Assembly (NCBI RefSeq): GCF_029784155.1
Contig: NC_073693.1
Coordinates: 117,651,003-117,715,002, forward strand
DNA: 64,000 nt
DNA from: Uranotaenia lowii
Lineage: Eukaryota; Arthropoda; Insecta; Diptera; Culicidae
Direction of reading: 5' to 3'
Part shown: piece by piece, positions 21,634 to 32,859 of the stretch
Layout: the number at the start of each line of letters is the position of its first letter
Numbering within the stretch: position 1 is the first letter of the stretch
Position numbers and translations under genes: made by a program
Notes under the pieces: model-generated
Databases searched by the model: none
What the model was told of the DNA's origin: nothing
What the model saw: the letters and a program-made list of their open reading frames with translations, nothing else

Positions 21634-23432
21634 AGCTGATTTTACCCGGCCTTGCTCGGGTTCACATAAAATATATATCGAAATGAGTCGTTTGACTTTT
21701 TGAAATTTTGAAAGCTTTTTGTTTATCATTATATCATAATGGCCATGTGAGCTTTGTAAGTTTTGTAAGTCTTTTTGAAGTTTGAATTGGGGTTATTAGC
21801 AAAGTTTATCGTTTTCATATTATTGAATAACTATTAGTTTTGAGGTTTGCTAATAAAAATTTGAAATAATTTTCTTTGAATGCTTGTCCATTCTATCACG
21901 AAAAACATTTCAATCTTAGCTTGCCAGGCTGCCCGGATTTATCAACTCAGAACATTTGAATCAAAATTTGAGGTAAGTCCGGTCTTGCCCTGTTTCCCGG
22001 ATGTTGTTGCAAAAAGCCCGGATTATAGAAACATAACATAAACTGAGAATTTATAATTATTATAATTTTTATTTATTTTTATGAACGTAAACATAAAGAA
22101 GTTTTAAATGGCAAGTTTTTGAAATTATCATGACCATTTTTTTAAGTTTGATATACAATTTAAAATCTGCTGATGTGGTTTGTCGAAAAAAAAAATATTG
22201 CAAGTATATTTTTCGTTATTTTTACTGAATAATTCCACGGTTTTGACCAAGTTTGGCAAGATATTGCCAAGATGTCGGTTTGAACATTTTTAAATCAAAT
22301 GCTGGATTTGGCCAGTTTTTTCGATAAAATTGGCTGGATTTCTCCGGTCCCGATACGGCAATTCTGGCAACCTTATTTTACACCCACCATTTTTTAGGGA
22401 ACTTGAATTGAATTACCATTTTTTTATCAAATGATATCATTTTTTTTATCTTTTCCATGGGTTATCTAGTGAAAATCCCATGTATTAAGCTTGTAACTAA
22501 ATGTTAACGACTTATTTTCAAGATATCCCCGTAGAATGGTATACCCATTTAAGTTATATTTTGTGTTTAGAAATTTTTAAATAGATTTCCGCTGAGATCT
22601 CTACATGTTTTCAATGTGCTTTTCAAGTTTTCTTATAATTGGATGGTAGAATTGAACACATCGATGATCAATAATAACTTAAAATTTAAAAAAAATTACA
22701 AATGAAATTGAATTGTACAAAACTTAAAAACTTCAGATTAAATTACTTAAAGTCTCGTGCGTTGAATTTGGTTTAAATTTTTTGCATAAAAAGAACGTTT
22801 AATTGTCTAAATCCTATTGTACATTAAACTCCTACACGGCAATCAAAGTGTTTAGATCGCAGCCTTGAACCAACAACCCTCAGTTTTATTCATTGTTTCC
22901 CTATGAGGAGTTCGGAAATGCTGGAAAATAAGTTTTCAGTCCAAATAGTTATTCAACTGAAGAAGTTTTTTTTATCCTAAATGAAGGCTCATTATTCCAA
23001 TCAAATGCCTCGCACCGATACCACGTGCTTTGAACAGTAGAAGGAAAAAATACCCACCAAAATTTCTCCTTTTAAATTTTTTGCTCAGCAAGCTTTGATT
23101 TGCTTTCCAGTGCACGTGAACTTTCGATGGTCGTTTCTAATACCCGGCCCATGGTGATGATGAAAACAATCCCACCAAAGGAAACGAATATCGGTTGACA
23201 AAATGGGTGCCATGACTTTTTGTTCGTGGGAATAAAAACGTAAGTTGTATGGGAGGGTCCCTTTTCTTAGGTGGGAGGGGCTCAAAACTATTACCTCGAC
23301 CTTTCTCATGTCCGTTTACATCACTGTACCAAATTTCAAGCTGATCGGTTAAGCGGTGTGGATTTGTATAAGGTGCATATATATATATATACAAACATAT
23401 ATAGCCCAACTCATCTTTATATATTAGAAGAT
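21634..23432 (+). mobile_element. Dispersed CTAGCTGA...CCCGGC repeat, interrupted
   Basis: The start CTAGCTGATTTTACCCGG at 21634 and the end region ACCAAATTTCAAGCTGATCGG (23327) through TTTATATATTAGAAGATG (about 23432) resemble the two ends of a very common arthropod dispersed repeat (CTAGCTGACCCGGC...). A hAT MITE (21916-22375) lies inside. No coding sequence was recognised. That both ends belong to one copy is inferred from order and orientation. Confidence 0.4.
21916..22375. mobile_element. hAT-type MITE with CCCGG-rich interior, copy A
   Basis: Left end TTAGCTTGCCAG and right end CTGGCAACCTTA are imperfect inverted repeats of TAAGGTTGCCAG. The interior has several CCCGG blocks. Flanks TTTCAATC and TTTTACAC agree at five of eight positions, which could be a decayed 8-bp duplication. 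Copy B at 53934-54430 has the same ends and an exact duplication. Confidence 0.65.
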
Positions 23433-25930
23433 GTCTGTCCTCATTTACTGTACTAAGGATTGACAACTCAGAAATGAGGCACTCATCCTAAGCGTGTAAT
23501 TGGTTGGCTTGCGAAAGAAACGTCAAATCGAATTGACTAACGCCATGTTGGTTGCAAAATCGATGGGCCATTTTCCATCAATTTCATCATGATTGACCAT
23601 CAGATTTTACGAGTCGCATTTATTTTAAGATACTATTTCATACACATTTTACCTAAAATCTTGACTGGCAGTTCTAAAGAGGCTCATAATATGGTTAAAA
23701 CATTGGTATTTTGGCTATTAATTTTAACCAGATCATATCTCAATAATGCAATCATCATTATCATCAACCATTACCGTTGCTGGAAAAAATAAAACTCCGA
23801 GAACTCACAGAATCGAAAAAAAAAAACAAAAATTCCTAACATGTTTAATAATAGCTTTTTAAAAGCTTTGGTGACCAACATTGATGACCAACAATGATAT
23901 GTCATGATTAATGCTATAGTCCAAACGAAATTTTGCTGACCATAATATAGCTAAAATTGTTACTTGGGATAGGAAGTATACTAAGGTTTATTTTCATCGC
24001 GATTTGATTTTGCTCGGTTTTCCTAGAAAATTTCTATATACACGTTTTTTTGCCATATGCAACGTCATTTTCCACGGTTCTCGCGAATCAACACGTTTTT
24101 TTGAGAGAAAATATTTCATGTCGTACATGTAAACGGCGGCTTTGATTCCACGTAAAGAAACCATTGTGTAATTTGTATAAAAATTTGTTTGGTTGGTTAT
24201 TTGTTTAAAAATTGTAAACTAAAGAAAAATTCCATCTTTATACACTTTTGGTAATTGAGTCGAAAAAGATGGTGTGTAATATAAGGCCATTCAATAAAGA
24301 TTCCGGTGAAAACATTAATCTCTTTAATTATATAATCTTTAATTAGTTAGAAGCAACTTGAACTATATTTTCATCATGAATTGGTTGAACGAGACGCGTC
24401 AGAATACTACTATAATGCTAAGAGTTTTATTTAATATTGTCTTATTAATAGAAACTATGATTTTTTTTCTTTGAAATGCGTATTTGAGAGATTTTCTGTG
24501 TTGGACCAATGAATTCAAATTGTTACTAAAGTTGATTATTTTTCCTGTGTAAGTCGGTGAATTGTAAAAGTTTTCCAAGAAAAAAAGTGGGACATTTTGA
24601 GGAAAAAGCGGGACAGCGCGACATTCAATAAAAACGATCAACTTAGTTCTAATTATAATATTTCACTTTATCACGCTTAAACCCAAACGGATGGATAACA
24701 TTGTTTTGCGCAAATTTGAGAAGCCCATTCACTTCTCAATTATACGTCATTTCAATCCAAATTGTCACCGTAAGTGACAGGTTGAGATGAAATATACGTA
24801 AGAGCCATATCCAGACCTAACTTTGCAAGGGTGGAAGAGCGAAAGGAAATATAGAAACAACAACATGGAATCATATACCTTGCTGAGTTCCTCCTGCTGC
24901 TGGGATAAACAAGCGATGGCTGTTGGGATTCAGAGCAGACTGTCAAAGATTTGATTCTCGTAATCCGGTTACGACGCTGGTTTGGTTTTCCGGAAAACGG
25001 AAAATGTTGTAGGGTAAAGACGTGTCAGACGGATCAAAGGGGGGAGGCGTGAATATGTATGAGAAAATTTGCGATATGTGGGTAAAATATAAGCCATAAA
25101 GTGATATACGGTTTCGATGACAGTAACACCATAATCATAATCATTATGTTTATCGTATACACCGAGGGTTGTTGTCTTTTCTGAGAGAGCTGCTTCTACC
25201 GGTGCGATGTGACACCTGAATTGTGTGTATGAAACTCGCCATGGGGAGGTCGTCAGTTGACATTGTCGTCGTCGTCGTTAGTCCCGGTGGATGTGCACGG
25301 AGTTCGGAAGCAAGCTGTAATCCGTGGAGAACCATCTGCCTCAAATTGGTGGTTTCTTTTCGGGGGAGGCCGTTCACTTACGGTGGAAACAGTGCTGTAC
25401 CCAAGGTTTTAGATAATTGGTTGACCTGATAATTTATAAAATACAATTATTTTTATTAATTTCACAATCGAATGATTATGGAAATTTTAACTGCTCAGAA
25501 TCCTTCTGAAAATATTATACACCTACATGCTAACCGTTAAGCGTTTGGATTGTGGTTAGAGAGATAATTTTGAATGTTTTGATGAATCACATTAGTTGAA
25601 AATATAGTTGAAGTGATTAATTTAAAAAGGGTACATCATTAAGAACGTGGGCCTTCGTCAAGACGATATTGCTACAATAAGAGGTGACTTCAAACTCATG
25701 CCTTGAATATGAATAAGTCCAAAACCCTGAGTGGTAACTTTAGCATCTTTTTAGTCTAGACTCTAGAATGATTTAAAGTTTAACTAAGGAAAGATCAGGT
25801 AATCAGCTCCGATTTTTTCCAATGCGTTGAAATGAAAGTTCTAACTGGAAAAAAGAGATGATCTTTTTATGATAAACGGCATGGTCCAAAGATCTTCGAA
25901 TATCTGTATGTTGCATTCATTGTATAAACA
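23433..25930. other. Mostly unassigned AT-rich sequence
   Basis: GTTACTTGGGAT at 23959-23970 is the likely end of a second ATCCCAAGTAAC-family MITE lying to its left. Otherwise no gene or element boundary was recognised. Short frames at 24399-24946 and 25150-25429 lack motifs. Confidence 0.35.
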
Positions 25931-25935
25931 ATGTT

Positions 25936-27950
25936 ACTGTACTTACTTACTGACTTAATGATCCCGCGCCGATCCTTCGGTGCATAGGGCCGTGATAAAA
26001 GACCTCCACTGTTGACGATCCGGAGCCAGCGTCTTCACCTGGTCCCAGTCAAGATTCTCGTCGACAGTTAGGATTTCAGCGGCTAGGCTTCGCCGCCACG
26101 AGCTCCTGAGTCTGCCTCTTCTTCGATGACCTTCTGGATTCCAATCTAGCGCCTCTCTGCAAATCTCGTTTTCATCTTTTTGCAGCGTGTGCCCAATCCA
26201 TCTCCACTTACGTTCCCGAATCTCGATTTCTAGCGCCCTTTGATGACACCGGCGATGTAGTTCCTCATTCGAGATCCAGTTGCCAGGCCACCAAGCGCAG
26301 ATGATGTTCCGCAGGCAGCGGTTTACAAATACTTGCAGTTTCCGCGTCGTCACCGCATATGTGCACCAAGTTTCGGATTTGACATTTGAGTTGAAGATTC
26401 GGATTTTTGTTCGTAGAGAGATCTGGCGTGACCGCCAGATGTTTCGGAGACTAGCAAACGCAAATCGGGCCTTTCTGATCCGGGTTTCGATGTCTTTCCT
26501 GGTACCACCATCAGGCGTAATCTGGCTACCAAGATACTGGAAGCACTCCACTTTCTCAACTTGTTGCCCAGCTACCATGAAACTGGAGGGATTTCCTGTG
26601 TTGATCTCCATTAACTTGGTCTTTCCGACATTGACTTTAAGACCTGCTGCCTTGGAACTTTCGGTTAGGTCGTCGAGTTTGCTCTGCATATCCGAGCAAA
26701 ACAATACCGTCAGCCAAGTCAAGGTCGTTCAGTTGCTCCCTTGTTGAAGGATTCCACGGCAATCCTCGGTTCGGTGCACAGTCAATCGATCCAGTCAGAA
26801 TCTCATCCATTACGATTTGAAAAAGTAGCAGTGATAAAATACATCCTTGTCTAGCTCCAGCAGTTACTCGGATTGGTTTGGACAAGACACCGTCGTGCAA
26901 GACCTTGCACGAAAATGCTTCGCATTGTGCTTCGATGAGATGGACTAGTTTCTCTGGGACCCCTCGTCGCCTTAGAGCCACCCAGATGTTTTCATGGTTA
27001 GGTCGGTCGAATGCTTTTTCGAAATCAACGAACACCAGCAGAAGAGAGTCCTTGAATTCGTTGATTTGTTCCAGTATAATTCGTACCGTTGTGATGTGGT
27101 CCACACATGATCGTCCGGATCGGAATCCAGCTTGTTGCCGTCGGAGTGTAGCGTCAATTTTCTCCTGGATCCTGTTCAGGATCACTTTGCAGAGTACTTT
27201 GAGGGTTGTACAGATCAACGTTATGCCTCGCCAGTTACCACACTCTGTCAGGACTCTTTTCTTCGGGACCTTTACGAGGATACCCTGCATCCAGTCGCCC
27301 GGGAATGTTGCAGTATCCCAGGGTTGTTGTCAGGGCAGGGTCGGCTTTCAGCATTTCAGCAGGGATGCAATCGTTCCCAGGTGCTTTGTTGGATTTCATG
27401 GTTTTGATTGCCGCTTCTATTTCAGCCAGCGAGGGCGCTTCCGAGTTGACGCCATTTATGCGACTTACAGTTGGCGCTTCAAGCTGAGGGTTCTGTTGGC
27501 CATCGCTATTCGTGACTCGGAAGAGTTGTTCGAATTGTTCAGTCCATCGTTTGAGTTGATCTGTTCGATCGGTCAATAACTGACCTTTTCGGTCTTTCAG
27601 CGGCATTCTTGCATTAGTCCTTGCACCACTGAGGCGGCGAGAAATGTCATAAAGTAAACGGAAATCTCCATTGGCGGCGGCTCTTTCCCCCTCTTCGGCT
27701 AGGGAGTTTGTCCAGGCTCTCTTGTCTCGTCTACAAGCTCGTTTAACTGCCTTTTCCAGCTCCGCATAACGTAAGCGGGCGGCTGCTTTGGCTGACCCGG
27801 TACATGCCTGCTCAATTCCGACTTTCGCCTTTCTCCGATCATCGACCATCCTCCAAGCTTCATCCGACATCTATTCACTTCTTCTTCCACAAACTTTACC
27901 GAGAGTACCATGGCTCGTCGTGATACAGGCATTCTTGATTCCACACCGGT
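25936..27950 (-). pseudogene. RTE-like non-LTR retrotransposon, 5'-truncated and broken
   Basis: The minus strand encodes, in at least three frames, the pre-RT linker (RYAELEKAVKRACRRDKRAW, 27870-27235), the reverse transcriptase palm and fingers (GNWRGITL, QAGFRSGRSCVDHI, FVDFEKAFD, GARQGC; 27290-26700) and the RTE C-terminal region (FQYLGSQIT, RNIWRSRQIS, WRWIGHTLQKD, GRLRSSWRR; 26722-25955). The catalytic box reads LADG where LADD is expected (about 26706-26711), and a frameshift follows at once. Another frameshift lies near 27290. The endonuclease is absent. The minus-strand 3' end carries AGTAAGTAAGTA (25936-25949), the short tandem tail usual for RTE LINEs. It is dead. Confidence 0.85.
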
Positions 27951-28014
27951 ACGAAAAATGGCAGAAGTTTCTGCTGATTTATGAAAAGTTGTGGAAGTAC
28001 ATACTTTAAATTTG

Positions 28015-28038
28015 TACTTATCATGTGTTTGCTAACAT
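28015..28038 (+). repeat. Target-site duplication (left) of the large non-LTR element
   Basis: A 24-base block starting TACTTATCATG and ending TTTGCTAACAT is repeated exactly at 40310-40333, directly after a CATA microsatellite tail. The first few bases could belong to the tail, so the duplication is 21-24 bp. Confidence 0.85.
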
Positions 28039-29208
28039 GACAGTTTGGCAGCTCTGCTAGTGAAATGTGCTTCTTGATCTAAGCTTAGTGGAAAATCGTG
28101 ATTTTGATAAATTTAACGTGTTGAACTGTTGTTTCGTGACTAGTGGCTGTAGCATGGGTGTCCTGAAATCGATAATGATTGGAGTTTTTGTGTTTTACGC
28201 TGTCCAAGTGTTGAAAAATAGTGATAATTGGGCCTGAAGAAAAAATCTCGTGTTTCACTTTCTATCTCGTTCCTCATACTTCATCGCATTGGGTTGCCAA
28301 GTTGATTTTCTCAAGCTTGGAATTCAATAAATGGAAAGCGTTACGAAATTAGTGAAAAGTGAAACGTAACGCTTTCAAGCGGAAAACGTCAAGTTCTTGC
28401 GGCACATTGAAAAAAAAAAAAAAAGAACAGAAGAAGAAAATTAAGGTGATGAATGAGCTGCTGAAAGTGGGATGCAAATGGATGGCGTGTGTCACCTCGG
28501 AGTATCCCGATGTTTGCGGATTACCGAAGCTAAGTACATTTTTACTATAAAGAGGCCTCAAGCCGGCGCAATATCAGAATATTCAATTGATATCATTTAC
28601 AAGGTTTATTTCCCGGGCTGATTGTTGAGGAATAGGGGTGGTGTACATGTGGTATATGTTTTTCACATTTTGAAGTTGACCAGATTATGCTACAAAAGAT
28701 ATTTGTGATACTGGTACGATATTTGTTTGAAAGAAAACTATCAACTATTTTTTTCATCAAAGTTTATTGGGTGACTATTGAGGGATTTTGGGGGTGGTTG
28801 CTATTTGGATGGTGAAAAGTAAGGTGGGAGGTGACCGTATACTTTTTTTTTTTTTCTCGGGTGGTTAGCTTTTAGGAAAATTTAGGGATACTCTGATATT
28901 TTATTGGTGTGGTTCACTGTTTGTGTATCTATCTTGTTACAGTTACTAAAACCTATCGTAGTTCCAATTTTTAATTCAGCTTTAATTTAATGAAGCCATA
29001 TTACAAGATTTTTCTACCACTGAAATGGGATCCAACTAAACTGTAAAACAATTATAAACATTTATTTCAGAAAGGATGGAGAAGCTTTACAGCAATGGAT
29101 TGCATTTGTTAAAGATTTTTAATCATTTTTAAGTTTTCAGGATTTTTGACGGTACACCGGAATAATATTACGCTTCCTTTTCATAATTATTAAGTTTATA
29201 TTTTACTA

Positions 29209-29690
29209 GCTGACCCGGTGTGCTTTGCTACACCTTCCAAAAATAACTGAAATATGTGGTACCCAGATTTAACTTTTCATTTATTTGCACAAAATTATAA
29301 ATTCAATTAAAAAATCATTAAAATGTTTCACTGTCTCTTTGTGTTTCAATCACTTTTTATAGTTCCACTGAAGGAAGGGATGTTAAATCACCGGAAACAT
29401 TTCTTGTGCTCGATTATCCTCTCATACTGAATTTGGTTGCATTATTTTTTGTTAGTTGTCGAGTTATGCTTTAAAACTTGAATCAATGTTCCTCTTCCTA
29501 CCTATCCCTTACCTGGAAGGAGGGGATCAAGATCAAACATTCCGTGTATTCAAATGCACTTCCATGCCAAATTCTGTTCCATTTGATCGATTGTATTATT
29601 GCAAGATTTTGTTAGATAAGTTCTTGATTTTCGCAAAACAATCGTATGTGAGCTCCCGTCAGGTGTATGCTATAGTATTGTCATAGAAAT
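29209..29690 (+). repeat. Dispersed CTAGCTGACCCGG repeat, partial
   Basis: CTAGCTGACCCGGTGTGCTT at about 29210 and the later CATGCCAAATTCTGTTCCAT (about 29560) block are hallmarks of the same dispersed family as 21634-23432. It lies inside the leader of the LINE, either as an insertion or as part of the element. The right edge is uncertain. Confidence 0.4.
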
Positions 29691-30078
29691 TGTGGCCTGG
29701 AGGAGCAGTTGATCCGAAGGGTTCGCACTAGCTAGGATGTAGATGATTTTGAGAAAATATCCGATTTTTTTTCTATTACAGCACGAGGAGGTCAGCACTG
29801 GGGAGCGGTTGGGATTTGATTGGAGGATGGGGTTGAGGGATCAATGATTTTTGAGAGCTGGGTTCGGTGGGGTTGCAGTGGCGGGATATTGATGTTAGTG
29901 ATGAGTAACAGTTTCAGTGAGGGGGTGGGGAGAGATTGAGGAAGTTTGGCTGATGTTGTTGGTCACTTTTGCTAGAAGTTTCAACTTCCTCGATATAGGC
30001 TTCCATGGAGATGAACGTCAGTGCGACTTCTTTGTATGTTTCCATTCAGAGGTTTGCGTTTGTGTATATGTGAGCGTG

Positions 30079-30080
<2 letters not shown>

Positions 30081-30155
<75 letters not shown>
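30081..30155 (+). repeat. 75-base poly-T tract
   Basis: Uninterrupted T from 30081 to 30155, inside the LINE leader. A 79-base A-tract of the same element lies at 39451-39529. Confidence 0.97.
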
Positions 30156-30156
<1 letters not shown>

Positions 30157-32835
30157 GTGAATTTCACAGCATTCAGCAGGGGGATGGGAGAGTGGGCGGA
30201 GGCAAGAGTGGGAGGGAATGATATGTGGTATAGAGCCGACAGAAAGCGATTGTGGAAGCGCAGGCGCGAGATTGAATTGTCTGAAACAGACGGCACGGGT
30301 GACGAAAAGCGCGCGCATGAGATGTTAGGGTTACTGGCGCCATGGCAACAGTTTTGGCGGAAAATGAGCAAATCACCGCCTGATCCGTTGGGCTTCTCGA
30401 ATAGGTCGCCAATACTTTGGCGGCATTCGTTGGAGTTGGATATCTTGGCGATTTTCTTGAGTTACTAAGAAGGAGAAGGTGAAAAAGAAAGAAAGCGGCT
30501 GTTTGAGGTTGGAGAAAGTAAAGTGGAAGTGGAAATATTTTCGGCTGGCAGAAAGGAAAAGCGGAGAGATTTCATTTAAAGTAGTTATTATAAAAATAAG
30601 TAGTGTTAAGGAGTGATTAAGCGAAGTCACAGAAGGTGAGACGAAATTTTGGGTAGAAGGAAAGGAGGAAATAACTTCCTGGTAAGTCGCTACTTTGTAT
30701 TTCACAAATTTTTCATGACTGATAATTCCTCTTTAAAACTACAAATCCCTACTAAAATGTATTTTTTTATTAAAACTCGTAAGTTTCAAGATTATTATAT
30801 GAACCTCGTTCAATTTACTGAACATACTTTTGTTTTCTCGCTAATTCATCAATTAGCAATATTGGATAATAATATTAACGGAAATATAAACTTGGATGAG
30901 AACGGTTTTAGATCAATGCTATCAGGATTCATCGAGATTAATAAGGAGTACTTTACAGGAAAATGGGGTGGAAGAATAAGGCAGGTTGAAAAGGCGCTGG
31001 AACTAGGCTGTAAAGATATAGAGTGGGAAATATTAGAAGCAACAGCCGATATCTATGAAGTTAAAATATGCCTAGTCAATAGTATGCAGGAGGTACAAGT
31101 GGCCCATCCACGAGTTTACAAGGAAGGTAGGGACATTATCATTTACGGAGAAAATATTGAAGGGAATTGGTGCTTTTCAAGCGTACTGGACGTAGCTAAG
31201 GACGCAGGACTGTTGATAGAGCAAAAGGGGGAGCATTTTAAGGAAATATGGAGCTGGGATAGAGTTCTCTTGGTGAGGTATAATGAAACAAAATTAGTAG
31301 ATGCATTAGAACATCAGCTTTTTTGGATAGGTATGGAAAGAAGAGAGGTAGATGAGAAGTTAAAGAAAGCGGGACTGGATAGAAAGGGCAAGGCACAGAA
31401 AGCAATAAGAATGGACGATATTAAAGAAATTGCGAAGAGGTTAAACGTAGAAATAGTCATTTATAGAGAGGAGGAATTCATAAAGGCGGGTCAGAATCCC
31501 CATAACGGAAAAGGGAGAATAAAAATTTGGTGGGCAAGGGCTCAAGGGAAGGAGGTGTTTGGAAGTGTGATTGAAGAAGGACGCAGAATAACACCGCTTA
31601 GGATAAATGAGGGAAATGATAACGGATCGGCCACAAGCAAAGGTACAGTTAAAAAAGGGGAAATATATCTAATTAGGGATCAGAACGCACATAAATTGAA
31701 AATAAAAAGGATGGGAATGGAAGGAAATTGTTTATTAGAAGCGATTTTGGATCAGCTGAACAAAGAAACTGTAAACTATGTCAGCACAATAGAGGAAATA
31801 CAAAGGCTTAGAAGTGATATAGCAGATCATATAGTTGAGAATCAACGGCAGTTTGAACCTTTCCTTATAGAGGCATTGGAGGACAGAGGATTTGAGCGTT
31901 TCATTGAATACATTAGAAGAATGGGGGAATGGTTGGGGCATGAAGCTTTGGTCGCAGTATCGGCAATGTTCAACAGGAGGGTAATTGTTCACCAAGAAGA
32001 TGAACCAGAAATCATTATAGGGGGAGAGCTAGAGGATCCTATAAGAATACTATATACAGGAGCAGGGCAAAAAAACCACTATGATAGCGTGAGAGAAGTT
32101 ATCAACGAAAGGAGAAATGGCTATGAATTAGAGATGATGGTACAAAAGTTCAGAAAAAAGCAGAAGGGCAGAAATCTTAATAAGGAAGGCAGGGAAAGAT
32201 CAAAACAGGACAACATAGAAAGAATTCCAGGGGATACAAGCTGTGAAAAAGTTAAGAATAGAAAAGGAAACACAAGTAGGACAGAAGTAACGACATCAGA
32301 ATCTGGAGAGGATCAAAGCAGCATGACCAAAGATAATAGGAATAGGGAAAATGCGGTAGAGGTAGAAAAAAGATTAACACAGGAGAAAGTAAACGAAAAC
32401 GCGGATGGCAAAATAATTCTAAAAATAGGCTCACTGAATGTAAGAGGATGCACATTGAAGGAAAAGATGGAAACCATAAATGACACGCTTAAATATTATG
32501 AGGTAGATATTGCGTTATTGCAAGAAGTCAATGCGTTAGGAGAACAGATAAAGACAAAAGACTACCAATGGTATATATCAAAGAAAAGCCAAAATAAGAT
32601 AAGAGGACTTGCTATCTTGCTGAGAAACAACGGAGGGGTAGAAATAAAAGAGCTTGAGGAACTGAACAAATACGCGTATGCGGTAAAAGTATTTATAAAG
32701 GGACACTTCAGGCTAGTTCTAGTAAATGTACACGCACCCAATAAAAAGGCATACCACTTCTTCGCAAAACTAGGGACAGACATAGCTAAACCAAATTGGA
32801 AAGGAAAACTACTAATAAAGGGGGACTTCAATTCG

Positions 32836-32859
32836 CAGATAGGTTTGAATCATATACAG
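32836..32859 (+). repeat. Target-site duplication (left) of the nested insertion
   Basis: A 24-base block starting CAGATAGGTTTG occurs here and, exactly, at 36301-36324. It encodes the same QIGLNHIQ residues in both places. Confidence 0.95.

Larger units (their letters stand above)
28039..30714 (+). other. 5' leader of the non-LTR element, no convincing ORF1
   Basis: Starts GACAGTTTGGCAGCTCTG, similar in style to the 5' end of the nested element (AAGGAGATTGGCAACTCTG, minus strand at 36300). No nucleic-acid-binding ORF1 was recognised. A frame at about 30180-30468 after the T-tract has no known motif. It contains a dispersed repeat at about 29209 and a 75-base T-tract. Confidence 0.5.

Noticed and set aside
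19546..23970. One 4.4 kb element bounded by ATCCCAAGTAAC and GTTACTTGGGAT
   Set aside because: These motifs are the ends of a short MITE family, and several unrelated elements lie between them. Two separate copies are more likely.
26280..27579. Plus-strand frames of 155 and 233 codons
   Set aside because: They are antisense shadows of the RTE reverse transcriptase on the minus strand.
29917..30468. 183-codon plus-strand frame across the T-tract
   Set aside because: It depends on a poly-phenylalanine read of a homopolymer, and the flanking residues show no ORF1 domain.
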